Source: DASUBV01 sp035763085 (GTDB lineage: Bacteria; Actinomycetota; Actinomycetes; Streptosporangiales; Streptosporangiaceae). From it: DNA of 19,992 nucleotides. Under the pieces are notes generated by a model. The model saw nothing but the letters and a program-made list of their open reading frames with translations, was not told the DNA's origin and did not search any database. Shown here one piece after another: positions 1 through 6,915 of the stretch. The stretch spans positions 1 through 19,992 of the forward strand of contig DASUBV010000128.1 of assembly GCA_035763085.1 (NCBI GenBank), written 5' to 3'. Both the position numbers and the translations under genes were made by a program. Position 1 is the first letter of the stretch; each line of letters begins with the position of its first letter.

Positions 1-61
1 CCCGGCTGGCTGGCGGCTGGCCGGCCGCCGCGGCGGGGCTGGCCGCGGTCTGGCCCGTCAC
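1..61 (-). CDS. ABC transporter permease, DppC/OppC type (N-terminal fragment)
   Basis: Only about 20 codons are inside the window; the gene continues past the left edge. A GTG at 61-59 overlaps the TGA of the upstream permease gene in the four-base pattern GTGA. The codons that follow read Val(Met)-Thr-Gly-Gln-Thr-Ala-Ala-Ser-Pro, an Ala/Pro/Gln-rich stretch. This is what the short disordered N-terminus before the first membrane helix of a DppC-type permease usually looks like. The identity is inferred from position: peptide/nickel importers of this family normally run binding protein, permease B, permease C. No permease motif is visible yet. Confidence 0.6.
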   Translation of the reverse strand, partial: MTGQTAASPAAAAGQPPASR

Positions 62-990
62 CGCGACCAGCTCCGCCGGATGCGCGGGTCGAGCAGCCCG
101 TGCGCCACGTCGACCAGGAGGTTGGCCACCAGGTAGACGACGGCGACGAACAGCACGACCCCCTGGATGGACGGCACGTCTTTCTCCTGGATCCGCGCGA
201 CCAGGAAGGCGCCCAGGCCAGGGCGGCCGAAGATGACCTCGATGGCCACCGCGCCCGCCAGCAGGTAGCCGAACTGCAGGCCGACGATCGTGACCGTCGA
301 CCCGACCGCGTTGCGCATCGCGTGCTGCCACAGCAGCCGCCACTCCGACAGGCCCTTGGCCCTGGCCACCAGCATGTACGGCCGCTGGTAGACCTCGATG
401 AGGTTGTTGCGCAGCAGCCGCGCGATGATGGCGGCGAATCCCCAGCCCAGGGAGATGGCCGGCAGGATCAGGGCCTGCACCGACCCGGTGCCCAGCGCCG
501 GCAGCAGCCGCAGTTTCACCGCGAACAGCAGCACCAGCAAGATGGCCAGCCAGAAGTAGGGGATGGCCACCCCGAGCACGGCCACCCCGGTCGCCAGCTT
601 GTCGGCCACCCCGCCGGGCCGGACGCCGGACACGATGCCCACCGGCACGCCGACCCCGAGCGCCACGGCCAGCCCGCCCAGCGCCAGGTTGATCGTGTAG
701 GGCAGCTGGCTGCCGATCTCGGCGGCCACCGTCTGGTGCGAGCTGTAGGAGAAGCCGAGGTTCCCGTGCAGCAGCTGGACCAGGTAGTTCCAGTACTGCG
801 AGACGATCGAGCCGCTCAGCCCGAGCTGCTTGTCCAGGCTGGCGATCTGCTGCGGCGTCGGGCTGGAGCCGAACAGCAGGATCTGCGCCGGGTTGCCCGG
901 GATCAGGTGCAGGATCGAGAAGACCAGCAGCGTGATCCCGAACAGCACCGGGACGGCCATCGCCAGCCGCCGCAGGATGAAGCCGGTCAT
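58..990 (-). CDS. ABC transporter permease, DppB/OppB type
   Basis: This is an inner-membrane permease of an ABC importer for peptides, nickel or similar solutes. The 310-aa length is normal for the family. The N-terminus (residues 1-30, MTGFILRRLA then a hydrophobic helix ending in HLIPGNP) is the classic DppB/GsiC opening. Five further hydrophobic segments lie near residues 98-120, 133-158, 172-192, 233-252 and 277-297. The ATPase-contacting EAA loop is at about 209-228 (ARAKGLSEWRLLWQHAMRNA). The ATG is 16 bases past the stop of the binding-protein gene with only a weak GC-rich ribosome site, so translation is probably coupled. Substrate cannot be told from the permease. No ATPase gene is in the window; it may lie beyond the left edge. 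Confidence 0.95.
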   Translation of the reverse strand: MTGFILRRLAMAVPVLFGITLLVFSILHLIPGNPAQILLFGSSPTPQQIASLDKQLGLSGSIVSQYWNYLVQLLHGNLGFSYSSHQTVAAEIGSQLPYTINLALGGLAVALGVGVPVGIVSGVRPGGVADKLATGVAVLGVAIPYFWLAILLVLLFAVKLRLLPALGTGSVQALILPAISLGWGFAAIIARLLRNNLIEVYQRPYMLVARAKGLSEWRLLWQHAMRNAVGSTVTIVGLQFGYLLAGAVAIEVIFGRPGLGAFLVARIQEKDVPSIQGVVLFVAVVYLVANLLVDVAHGLLDPRIRRSWSR

Positions 991-1006
991 CAGCGCCCGC
1001 CGCGGA

Positions 1007-2680
1007 TCAGGCGCTCACCTGGTGGAACAGCGGCTGGCCGGTACTGGTGAACTTGATCCCGGTCACGCTGGGCTGGGTCACCACGATGCTCTCCAGGTTG
1101 TAGATGGGCACGATGGTCGCGGACTTGGCCAGGGTCAGCCCGATCGCCTCGTACTTGGCCGTGCGGGAGGAGGTGTCCGGGTCCTGGTTGGCGGCGGCGA
1201 TGGCCTTGTCGACCGCGGGGTTGTCGTAGTGCTCCCAGTTGAACCCCGCCTTGATCTGGCCGGAGCTGAAGACCGAGTTGAACAGGTACGGGTCGACGTC
1301 GTAGTAGAACCAGTCGGCCAGGTTGTGCTTGCCCTGGTTGTAGGTGGTCCCGACGGCGGGGAAGGCCTGGTCGGTGATCGTCACCTTGAAGCCGGCGCTG
1401 GCCAGCTGCGCCTGCATGAGCTGCGAGATGCCGTCGAAGCCGAAGTTGGAGATGTTGATGAACTCCAGGCTCAGCGGCTGCCCGCCGCGGGTCCGCACGG
1501 CGCCTGACCCCTTCTTCCAGCCCGCCCCGTCCAGCAGCGACGCGGCCTTGGCCGCATTGAAGCTGTACAGCGCCTGGTCCTTGGCGTAACCCTGGGTCAC
1601 CGGGGTCAGCACGCTGTCGGCCGGGGTGTACAGGCCCTTGAACAAGGTGTCGATGATGGCCTTGTTGTTGGTGGCGTACTCGATGGCCTGGCGGACGGCC
1701 AGCTCGTTGGTCGGCGGCTTCTGCGCGTTGATCATGATGCAGTAGGGCATGCCGGACGACAGCGCGGTCAGCTTCTTCTTGCCGGACTGCACGGCCGAGT
1801 TCACGTCGCCCGGGTTGAGGTTCTGGGCGATCTGGATCTCGTTCGTCGTCAGGGCGTTGGCCTGCGATGACGGGTCGGGCAGGATCCGGAAGGTGATCTG
1901 GCTCAGCTTGGCCGGGCCGCTGCCCAGCGGCTTGGGGCCCCAGTTGTAGTCCGGGTTGCGCACCACGACGATCCGGTCGTTGTTGATGAACTGCTTGAAC
2001 TTGAACGGCCCGGTGCCGACGGGGTGGGTGTCATAGCCGGTGCCGTACTTCTTCAGCGCGGCGGGCGAGGACATGGCCAGGGTCGGCTGGGTCATCTCGT
2101 TCACGAACGCCGCGTTGGCCGCGGAGAAGACCACCTGCGCGGTGAAGTCGTCGATGACCTTCGTCTCCTGGTAAGGCCCGAGCGCGCCGATGGCCGACAG
2201 GGACTTGGTCTTGGGGTTGACGATGTGGTCGAAGCTGGCCTTGACGGCCGCGGCGTTGAACGGCGTGCCGTCGTGGAACTTCACGCCCTTGCGCAGCTTG
2301 AAGGTGTAGGTCTTGGCGTCTGCCGACACCGTGTAGCTCTCGGCCAGGCCCGGGTAGTAGGTCGGGTCGTTGGGGAACTTCCACATCAGCGTGTCGAAGA
2401 TCGCGCCCAGCACCTGGGAGACGGTGATCAGGCCGGTCTGGCCGGGGTCGAGGGAGTCCGGGTTCTGGAACACGCCCACCGACAGGCTCTTGGTGCCGCC
2501 GCCGCCCGCGGTGCCGCCGGGCGTCGAGCTTTCCGAGCACGCGGCCAGCGTCCCGGCCAGCACGCCGTAGGCGCCGAGAGTGGCGGCCCCGCCCAGGAAG
2601 GTGCGGCGGCCCAGCAGCGGCGAGCCGGCCGGCAGGCCGGCGGGGCGCCCGTTTCCTGGCATAGCAGATTTCCCCACCAT
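1007..2680 (-). CDS. ABC transporter substrate-binding lipoprotein, SBP family 5
   Basis: This is the extracellular solute-binding protein of the importer encoded downstream. The 557-aa chain begins with a twin-arginine lipoprotein signal: RRTFLGG at residues 25-31, a hydrophobic stretch, then the lipobox LAAC with the lipidated Cys at 48. The mature part carries family-5 landmarks: YTFKLRKGVKFHDGTPFNA (about 124-142), then GTGPFKF and further on VRQAIEYATN. The ATG at 2680 is chosen because AGGAG sits five bases upstream (2690-2686); the internal Met at residue 7 has no better site. The gene is first in an operon with the two permeases and faces a long control region. Family 5 covers peptides, nickel, opines and sugars, so the ligand is unknown. 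Confidence 0.95.
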   Translation of the reverse strand: MVGKSAMPGNGRPAGLPAGSPLLGRRTFLGGAATLGAYGVLAGTLAACSESSTPGGTAGGGGTKSLSVGVFQNPDSLDPGQTGLITVSQVLGAIFDTLMWKFPNDPTYYPGLAESYTVSADAKTYTFKLRKGVKFHDGTPFNAAAVKASFDHIVNPKTKSLSAIGALGPYQETKVIDDFTAQVVFSAANAAFVNEMTQPTLAMSSPAALKKYGTGYDTHPVGTGPFKFKQFINNDRIVVVRNPDYNWGPKPLGSGPAKLSQITFRILPDPSSQANALTTNEIQIAQNLNPGDVNSAVQSGKKKLTALSSGMPYCIMINAQKPPTNELAVRQAIEYATNNKAIIDTLFKGLYTPADSVLTPVTQGYAKDQALYSFNAAKAASLLDGAGWKKGSGAVRTRGGQPLSLEFINISNFGFDGISQLMQAQLASAGFKVTITDQAFPAVGTTYNQGKHNLADWFYYDVDPYLFNSVFSSGQIKAGFNWEHYDNPAVDKAIAAANQDPDTSSRTAKYEAIGLTLAKSATIVPIYNLESIVVTQPSVTGIKFTSTGQPLFHQVSA

Positions 2681-2812
2681 GATCGCTCCTGTTCAGCCCC
2701 GGGAACCCGCGGGCGGAGCGGCAGCCTCACCAGACCTCGAGGCGGGCCGCGCGATCAGCCGCGGAGGCGTCCCAACTATGCGCCGTGCCTAACGAACGCT
2801 CTGTCACAAGTC

Positions 2813-2850
2813 GTAGTGATATTCACTTGATAGGCGAAACTAATCACTAC
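2813..2850. promoter_or_regulatory. Nested inverted repeats, probable operator
   Basis: GTAGTGAT (2813-2820) is repeated exactly inverted as ATCACTAC (2843-2850), with 22 bases between. Inside the left part lies a tighter palindrome, AGTGA-TAT-TCACT (2815-2827). The spacing and the position in the AT-rich centre of a divergent promoter region suit a dimeric repressor such as a GntR, TetR or LacI type. No regulator gene is adjacent in the window, so the protein is unknown. Confidence 0.45.
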
Positions 2851-2934
2851 ATACGTGCATGTCAATGGATACGGCATGGAGACCGTACACTTGGAAGCCC
2901 CGACCGCGCTCCGGCCTGGCTCTCGCCGTGGCGC

Positions 2935-2960
2935 CGTCCGCGCCTGCGCAGGCGCGGACG
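2935..2960. repeat. 26-bp perfect palindrome
   Basis: The 26 bases form a perfect GC-rich palindrome centred on TGCGCA, with outer ends CGTCCGCG and CGCGGACG. As RNA it could fold into a strong hairpin. It lies 52 bases before the DUF3291 start and upstream of both flanking genes, so it is not an ordinary 3' terminator. It could be a leader hairpin or attenuator for the plus-strand gene, or a binding site. Confidence 0.55.
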
Positions 2961-3011
2961 CGAGCGCGCCCGGCCATAGCCGGATCCGGTCCGCGCTGGC
3001 AGCATGAGCGC

Positions 3012-3524
3012 ATGGGATACCACCTGGCACAGGTCAACATCGGCCGGCTACTGGCCCCGGTCGGCAGCCCGCAGCTGGCCAGCTTTATGGCCGGCCTCGA
3101 CCCGGTCAACGCGATCGCCGACGCCGCGCCCGGCTTTGTCTGGCGGCTGCAGACCGAGGACGGCAACGCCACCGGCGTGCAGGCCTTCGAGTGGGATGCC
3201 GCCGGCAGCGCCGGCGTGATCATCAACATGTCGGTGTGGGAGTCGGTCGAGGCCCTCGCCGCGTTCGTGTACGGCGGCCCGCACGTGGCCGTGCTGCGGC
3301 GGCGCCGGGAGTGGTTCGAGAAGATGCCCGAGGCGTACACGGCGCTGTGGTGGATCCCGGCCGGGACGCTGCCCACGACGGCTGAGGCTGAGGCGGCCAT
3401 CCTGCACCTGCGCGCGCACGGCCCGACCCCGCGCGCCTTCACGCTCCGCGAGCACTACCCGCCGCCCGGCGCGACAGCCGCCGGGCCGCTGCCCGCGCCC
3501 GACGACTGGATGTGCCCCGCCTGA
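3012..3524 (+). CDS. DUF3291 domain-containing protein
   Basis: A 170-aa cytoplasmic protein of unknown function. Almost the whole chain matches the DUF3291 pattern as I know it: it opens with HLAQVNIGRLLAPVGSPQL, has LDPVNAIADAAPGFVWRL near residues 30-47, then VWESVEALAAFVYGGPH and REWFEKM. These proteins resemble the dimeric alpha-beta barrel fold (monooxygenase and heme-degrading relatives), but no catalytic activity is established. I place the start at ATG 3012 because family similarity begins there; there is no strong ribosome site, and an in-frame ATG at 2859 would only add a low-complexity extension. It stands alone, divergent from the importer operon and convergent with the toxin gene. 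Confidence 0.85.
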   Translation: MGYHLAQVNIGRLLAPVGSPQLASFMAGLDPVNAIADAAPGFVWRLQTEDGNATGVQAFEWDAAGSAGVIINMSVWESVEALAAFVYGGPHVAVLRRRREWFEKMPEAYTALWWIPAGTLPTTAEAEAAILHLRAHGPTPRAFTLREHYPPPGATAAGPLPAPDDWMCPA

Positions 3525-3581
3525 CGCCAGCGGCCGTGTCCGCCGCCGTCGGCAGCTAGGCCGCGGCTGCGGGGCGACTAT

Positions 3582-4004
3582 CTAGTGGCTGCCCAGATCG
3601 ATGGTCAGGATCTTGACGACGCCATGCGGATCGCCCCGAGACCCGTCGGTCGCTACCGGGCTGAACTGGTAGTCGATCCGCCCGGCCCCGCTGATCTCGT
3701 AATGGATCGTCCTGGAGTACCCAGGCCACTTCGGCCCGGCATGCCGGCCCTTCATGACGCTCGCGGAGCCGACCTTCGGGGGCTGGCCTGGGGTCATGGC
3801 GACGTGATCCCAGAACTGCTGAGCGTTGGTGAGGCCAACGCGCTCGGGCAACTGCTTCCAGACATTGAGGTACTGCCGGTGGACAAGTACCCGGAACGCG
3901 GGCTTCGCAGCCGGGCGCCCGCCGGGTCGTCGGGCGGCGACATGCGGGCGGTAGGACAGAGGTGCTGGATCAGTCTTGCGGCGCGCTGACCTCGGCATAG
4001 TCAT
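3582..4004 (-). CDS. Putative toxin of a type II toxin-antitoxin pair
   Basis: A 140-aa protein. The first 36 residues are Arg/Pro/Ala-rich and probably disordered. The core begins at about residue 37 (FRVLVHRQYLNVWKQLPERV) and ends in the strand pair YSRTIHYEISGAGRIDYQF and VVKILTIDLGSH. A compact alpha/beta core with basic residues, closing on beta strands that give an Arg-Ile-Asp-Tyr motif, is reminiscent of RelE/ParE toxins, but I cannot confirm this without a profile search. The start overlaps the antitoxin reading frame by 35 bases. GGGGA lies eight bases before the third codon (ATG at 3998), so translation may begin there. Function as a toxin rests on the operon arrangement. Confidence 0.6.
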   Translation of the reverse strand: MTMPRSARRKTDPAPLSYRPHVAARRPGGRPAAKPAFRVLVHRQYLNVWKQLPERVGLTNAQQFWDHVAMTPGQPPKVGSASVMKGRHAGPKWPGYSRTIHYEISGAGRIDYQFSPVATDGSRGDPHGVVKILTIDLGSH

Positions 4005-4428
4005 CGTCCCCAGGACCAGTGAGGATCGCTCGCCGAAGCGGATCCGACAGGGCCCGGGCTGTCGTACGCCACTCGCGCAGGCAGGTCTCGACAGGAGTCA
4101 CATCGCGGGTCGACTCCGCGACCGACAGCGCATCGCGAAGCTCTTCGAAGAACTCCCCGCGGTCCTCGCTGTCCAGTGCAGCCACCCAGGCCAGCTGGCC
4201 GAGCTGGGCCGGGCGGACGTCCCGCTGGCTGAGTGCGGCCACAGCGAGCAGTGCGGCTACGGCCATCCTTGCTGTCTCGGTGACAGCCTCGAACTCCGCT
4301 AGCGGGACCATCGTCAGCGCGAAACCGTCGGTGTCGCGGAGCAGGGCGCCGCCTTCGCGCGCAGCAGCCAGGAACTCCCGGCGTTTGGCCCCCGCGAGGT
4401 CGCTGGCCTGAAATACGGCGCTGGTAAT
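3970..4428 (-). CDS. Putative antitoxin, apparent ATT start
   Basis: The first ATG in this frame is at 4311, but the frame stays open upstream to a TAA at 4443-4441 and the added residues look like genuine protein: SAVFQASDLAGAKRREFL, then GGALLRDTDGFALTMVPLAEF. That resembles the N-terminal part of Phd/YefM-like antitoxins, in which a short DNA-binding segment is followed by a recognition of the form RDTDG. The only codon well placed for initiation is ATT at 4428-4426, seven bases after AAGGGGG. With it the protein has 152 residues. The C-terminal half (DSEDRGEFFEELRDAL, REWRTTARAL) is helical and acidic and would bind the toxin. The toxin gene overlaps its end by 35 bases. A frameshift or base error is the alternative to a true ATT start. 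Confidence 0.6.
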   Translation of the reverse strand: MTSAVFQASDLAGAKRREFLAAAREGGALLRDTDGFALTMVPLAEFEAVTETARMAVAALLAVAALSQRDVRPAQLGQLAWVAALDSEDRGEFFEELRDALSVAESTRDVTPVETCLREWRTTARALSDPLRRAILTGPGDDDYAEVSAPQD

Positions 4429-4444
4429 CTCCGCACCCCCTTAG

Positions 4445-4490
4445 TAAGATCTTATGCAGGATTTTACTAGGCATAGTGCCAGGCTAACAA
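4445..4490 (-). promoter_or_regulatory. Promoter and palindromic operator of the toxin-antitoxin operon
   Basis: Read on the minus strand, TTGTTA (4490-4485) and TAAAAT (4466-4461) are separated by 18 bases and form a sigma-A type promoter. The expected transcription start falls at about 4454, on the perfect ten-base palindrome TAAGATCTTA (4445-4454). A looser repeat pairs AGTAAGAT (4443-4450) with ATTTTACT (4461-4468), seven of eight bases matching inverted. A symmetric site over the start point is what an autorepressing antitoxin would bind. The stretch is AT-rich compared with its neighbours. Confidence 0.55.
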
Positions 4491-4668
4491 GAGGCACCGA
4501 CAGTTCAGCTGCGCCGGGCGAGTGCGGAGGAGGCTCTGATCGGCTGGCCGGGTCTGTGCAGGGGCTGGGTCGGCGCGGCCCGGCCAGTTTCTCCTGGCTC
4601 GCCAGCCTCAAGATCATTATTGTTCTGGGCATAGCTCGATTACCGGGGCGAACGAGAGGGAGGGGCTC

Positions 4669-5802
4669 ATGACCGACCAGCTGGCCCTGGTGGATCATCA
4701 CGTCCACGGCGCGGCCGCCGGGCCGCTGGACGACCTGGCGATGCAGTCGATGCTGACCGAGGCAGTGACCCCGGCGCCGCCCGGCACCACCACGTGGGAC
4801 ACCCAGCTGGGCTTCGCGGTGCGGCGCTGGTGCGCTCCGGTCCTCGGCCTGGAGCCGTACGTGCCGGCCTCCGGGTACCTGGCCCGCCGGGCCGAGCTGG
4901 GTGCGGCCGAGGTGAACCGCCGGTTCCTGGCCGCCGCCCAGGTGCAGGAATGGCTGGTCGACACCGGTTACCAGAGTGACCAGGTGATGACGCCGGCCCA
5001 GCTCGCGGACGCCAGCGGCACGCCCGCGCGGGAGATCGTCCGGCTGGAGGCGCTGGCCGAGCGGGTGATCCGCGCCGGCGGCTCCGCGACGGGCTTCGCC
5101 GCGGACTACGCGGCCGCCCTGGACGCCGCGCTCGCGGCGGCGCCCGGCCAGCCGCGAGCAGCCGGGCTGAAGTCGATCGCGGCCTACCGCTACGGCCTGG
5201 ACTTCGCCCCCGCGCCGCCGGCCCCGGCCGAGATCAGCTCCGCCGCCGGGCGGTGGCTGGCGGCGATCGACGCCGATCCCGGTGCCCGGCTCACCGACCC
5301 GGTCGTGCTGCGCACGGTGATCTGGGCCGGCGTGCGGACCGGGCTGCCGCTGCAGTTCCACGTCGGCCTCGGTGATCCGGACGCCCGGCTGCACCGGTCG
5401 GACCCGGGGATGATGCACGAGTTCCTGCTAGCCACCCAGGACACCGGCACCGCGGTGATGCTGCTGCACTGCTATCCGTATCACCGGCAGGCGGGAGTGC
5501 TGGCCAGCGTCTTCCCGCACGTGTACCTGGACGTCGGCGAGGCGCTCAACCACGTCGGCGCCCGCTCGGTGGCGATCCTGGCCGAGGCGATGGAGGTTGC
5601 CCCGTTCCACAAGCTGCTGTACTCCTCCGACGCCTGGGGCCTGGCCGAGCTGCACTACCTGGGCGCGACCGGGTTCCGGCGCGACCTGGCCGCCGTCATT
5701 GACGGGTTCGTCGGCGCCGGCGCGTGGTCGCGTGCCGATGGCGACCGCGTCGGGCAGCTGATCGGGTCGGGCAACGCGCTGCGGGTGTACGGGCCGCGCT
5801 GA
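4669..5802 (+). CDS. Amidohydrolase family protein (Amidohydro_2 type)
   Basis: A 377-aa metal-dependent hydrolase with a TIM-barrel fold. The expected metal and active-site residues are in order: His11 and His13 in DHHVHG, Lys168 in AAGLKSIAAYR, His231 in LQFHVGLGDPD, His267 in LLHCYPYHR and Asp321 in YSSDAW. The His-x-His, Lys, His, His, Asp pattern and the C-terminal LGSGNALRVYG-like ending match the amidohydrolase_2 branch that includes FluG-type and decarboxylase-like enzymes. The substrate cannot be told. ATG 4669 follows a purine-rich ribosome site (GAGGGAGGGG). It is a single gene, divergent from the toxin-antitoxin operon across 240 bases with no clear promoter of its own. Confidence 0.88.
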   Translation: MTDQLALVDHHVHGAAAGPLDDLAMQSMLTEAVTPAPPGTTTWDTQLGFAVRRWCAPVLGLEPYVPASGYLARRAELGAAEVNRRFLAAAQVQEWLVDTGYQSDQVMTPAQLADASGTPAREIVRLEALAERVIRAGGSATGFAADYAAALDAALAAAPGQPRAAGLKSIAAYRYGLDFAPAPPAPAEISSAAGRWLAAIDADPGARLTDPVVLRTVIWAGVRTGLPLQFHVGLGDPDARLHRSDPGMMHEFLLATQDTGTAVMLLHCYPYHRQAGVLASVFPHVYLDVGEALNHVGARSVAILAEAMEVAPFHKLLYSSDAWGLAELHYLGATGFRRDLAAVIDGFVGAGAWSRADGDRVGQLIGSGNALRVYGPR

Positions 5803-5960
5803 GCCGGGGCGAGCCGCGGGCGAGCGCTACTGGCCGCACCGGCCCCGGGCGCCCCACTTACTGTGCGGAATGTTGATAACCTGCGCGGTCTTGTAGCTCA
5901 GAACCGACGAAACTCCGCACGCTGGGGGACGGTGGCGCGCGCTGGCGGCCGGGACGCGCA

Positions 5961-6332
5961 TCAGCTGGCGCGGTGACTCTGGTCGTCGTTGAAGTGGCGG
6001 GCCGCGCGGGCCGCCGCGCACGGCGCGCACACCGGCACGTCCATCTCGCCGAGCACCGCTGAGCTGTGCTGGCCGGTGATCACTGCGTCGAGCATCTCGC
6101 AGATGCCCCGGTCATCGGGGTGGGCCCGCGGGCACCAGCACAGGCAGGGCCGCACCCGCATGAGCTTCTCGGCCCGCTCGATGACGGCCCGGACCTCTGG
6201 CCGGCTCGCGGCCTCGCTGATCGCGTCCAGGGCCGGCTGCAGCCGCTCCCTGGCGTCATCCATCGCCTGACCCACCTTGCGGCCCACCTCGGCCAGGGTC
6301 TCAGCGAATCCGGTGTCCCGGTCGGCGCCCAT
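5961..6332 (-). CDS. Small Cys-rich protein, function unknown
   Basis: A 123-aa protein I do not recognise with confidence. The first half (residues 1-58) is charged and helical. The second half holds a cluster CLCWCPRAHPDDRGIC (about 63-78) and then VPVCAPCAAARAARHF. Six or so cysteines with nearby His in a CxCxC...C...CxxC layout suggest a bound zinc or a small redox fold. No signal peptide or membrane segment. No ribosome site is evident before ATG 6332. Bias in the third codon position supports this frame over the overlapping ones. It follows the DUF2000 gene on the same strand by 74 bases and may be cotranscribed. Confidence 0.6.
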   Translation of the reverse strand: MGADRDTGFAETLAEVGRKVGQAMDDARERLQPALDAISEAASRPEVRAVIERAEKLMRVRPCLCWCPRAHPDDRGICEMLDAVITGQHSSAVLGEMDVPVCAPCAAARAARHFNDDQSHRAS

Positions 6333-6406
6333 ACCACCATGCTGCCACGAGAATCGGCTGATGCCAGCCCCGTTGCCGCTGGCTGCCCGCTCGCGGGCCG
6401 TTCCGG

Positions 6407-6835
6407 TCAGCTATGCAGGCGCAGGCCCCTGGTGACTTTGTCGACGTCGCGGCGGTCACCGCGCAGTGCCAGGCCGGCCAGGTCCAGCTCGGCGCGCGGC
6501 ACCGCGGCCACCGCGGCCCGGTTGGCTGAGTCGTGGCCGGTGCTGAACAGCGTCTGGGTGAAAACGGCCGGGGTGATGCCCCGCGACAGCGCCCGGTCCA
6601 GCGTGCGGGCCAGTTCCCCGCCGGTGGCGCCGAAGACCATCACCGGCTGGCCGAACATGGCCAGGTACTCGGTCCCGTCGCCGTCGTAGTACGGCTTGCC
6701 GACCGACTCGGCGGCCGCATGCGCGACTCCGGACGCCAGGAACGCGGTCATGTTGAGCTTCTGCCAGGCGGGCAGGTCCGCGCGCAGCACGATGGCGATC
6801 TTGGATTCGAAACGAGCAGACTCATGGTCGGTCAT
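6407..6835 (-). CDS. DUF2000 family protein
   Basis: A 142-aa cytoplasmic protein of the DUF2000 family, whose fold resembles peptidyl-tRNA hydrolase 2; no activity is assigned. Family marks are KIAIVLRADLPAWQKLNMTAFL (residues 12-33), GVAHAAAESVGKPYYDGDG and FGQPVMVFGA. I use ATG 6835 because family similarity begins just after it, and a TANNNT box (TAGCTT, 6849-6844) lies eight bases before it with no Shine-Dalgarno, suggesting a leaderless message. An in-frame ATG at 6904 would add 23 unrelated residues and leave only 11 bases to the divergent Lrp gene. DUF2000 genes beside Lrp/AsnC regulators make a plausible regulator-target pair. Confidence 0.85.
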   Translation of the reverse strand: MTDHESARFESKIAIVLRADLPAWQKLNMTAFLASGVAHAAAESVGKPYYDGDGTEYLAMFGQPVMVFGATGGELARTLDRALSRGITPAVFTQTLFSTGHDSANRAAVAAVPRAELDLAGLALRGDRRDVDKVTRGLRLHS

Positions 6836-6843
6836 GCTTATGG

Positions 6844-6893
6844 AAGCTAGGCTTTCGACCGGAGTAGTGCGAATGGCTCCGAACATAATTCGG
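6844..6893. promoter_or_regulatory. Divergent promoter with short palindrome (DUF2000 / Lrp)
   Basis: The 80 bases between the two divergent starts hold the inverted repeat CCGAA-CATAA-TTCGG (6879-6893) with an AT-rich centre, the general form of an Lrp/AsnC site. The minus-strand -10 box TAGCTT (6849-6844) for the DUF2000 gene lies at the other end. The palindrome is 23 bases before the Lrp gene, so binding could control both directions. Confidence 0.45.
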
Positions 6894-6915
6894 CTATCTG
6901 ACAAGAGGGCGGGGC

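Larger units (their letters stand above)
2681..3011. promoter_or_regulatory. Divergent control region between the ABC importer operon and the DUF3291 gene
   Basis: No gene is convincing in these 331 bases. The stretch 2770-2880 is clearly more AT-rich than its surroundings and holds the inverted repeats listed separately, so the promoters of both flanking genes probably lie here. On the plus strand TTGATA (2827-2832) and TACATA (2848-2853) resemble -35 and -10 boxes, but the 15-base spacer is shorter than usual, so this is weak. I found no good minus-strand promoter pair. A start at 2859 would extend the DUF3291 protein by 51 Arg/Pro/Ala-rich residues that do not look like that family; I take them as untranslated leader. 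Confidence 0.55.

Noticed and set aside
2859..3011. N-terminal extension of the DUF3291 protein from ATG 2859
   Set aside because: The 51 residues are Arg/Pro/Ala-rich, lie partly over a 26-bp palindrome, and family similarity begins at the ATG at 3012.
4454..4672. A 72-codon plus-strand frame ending in an ATGA overlap with the amidohydrolase gene
   Set aside because: Its start lies in the toxin-antitoxin operator with no ribosome site, and composition lacks the third-position bias of real genes here; the overlap is probably chance.
5875..5950. A tRNA-like stretch (TAGCTCAG, as in a D-arm)
   Set aside because: No matching T-arm (GTTCGA), no acceptor pairing and no plausible anticodon stem downstream.
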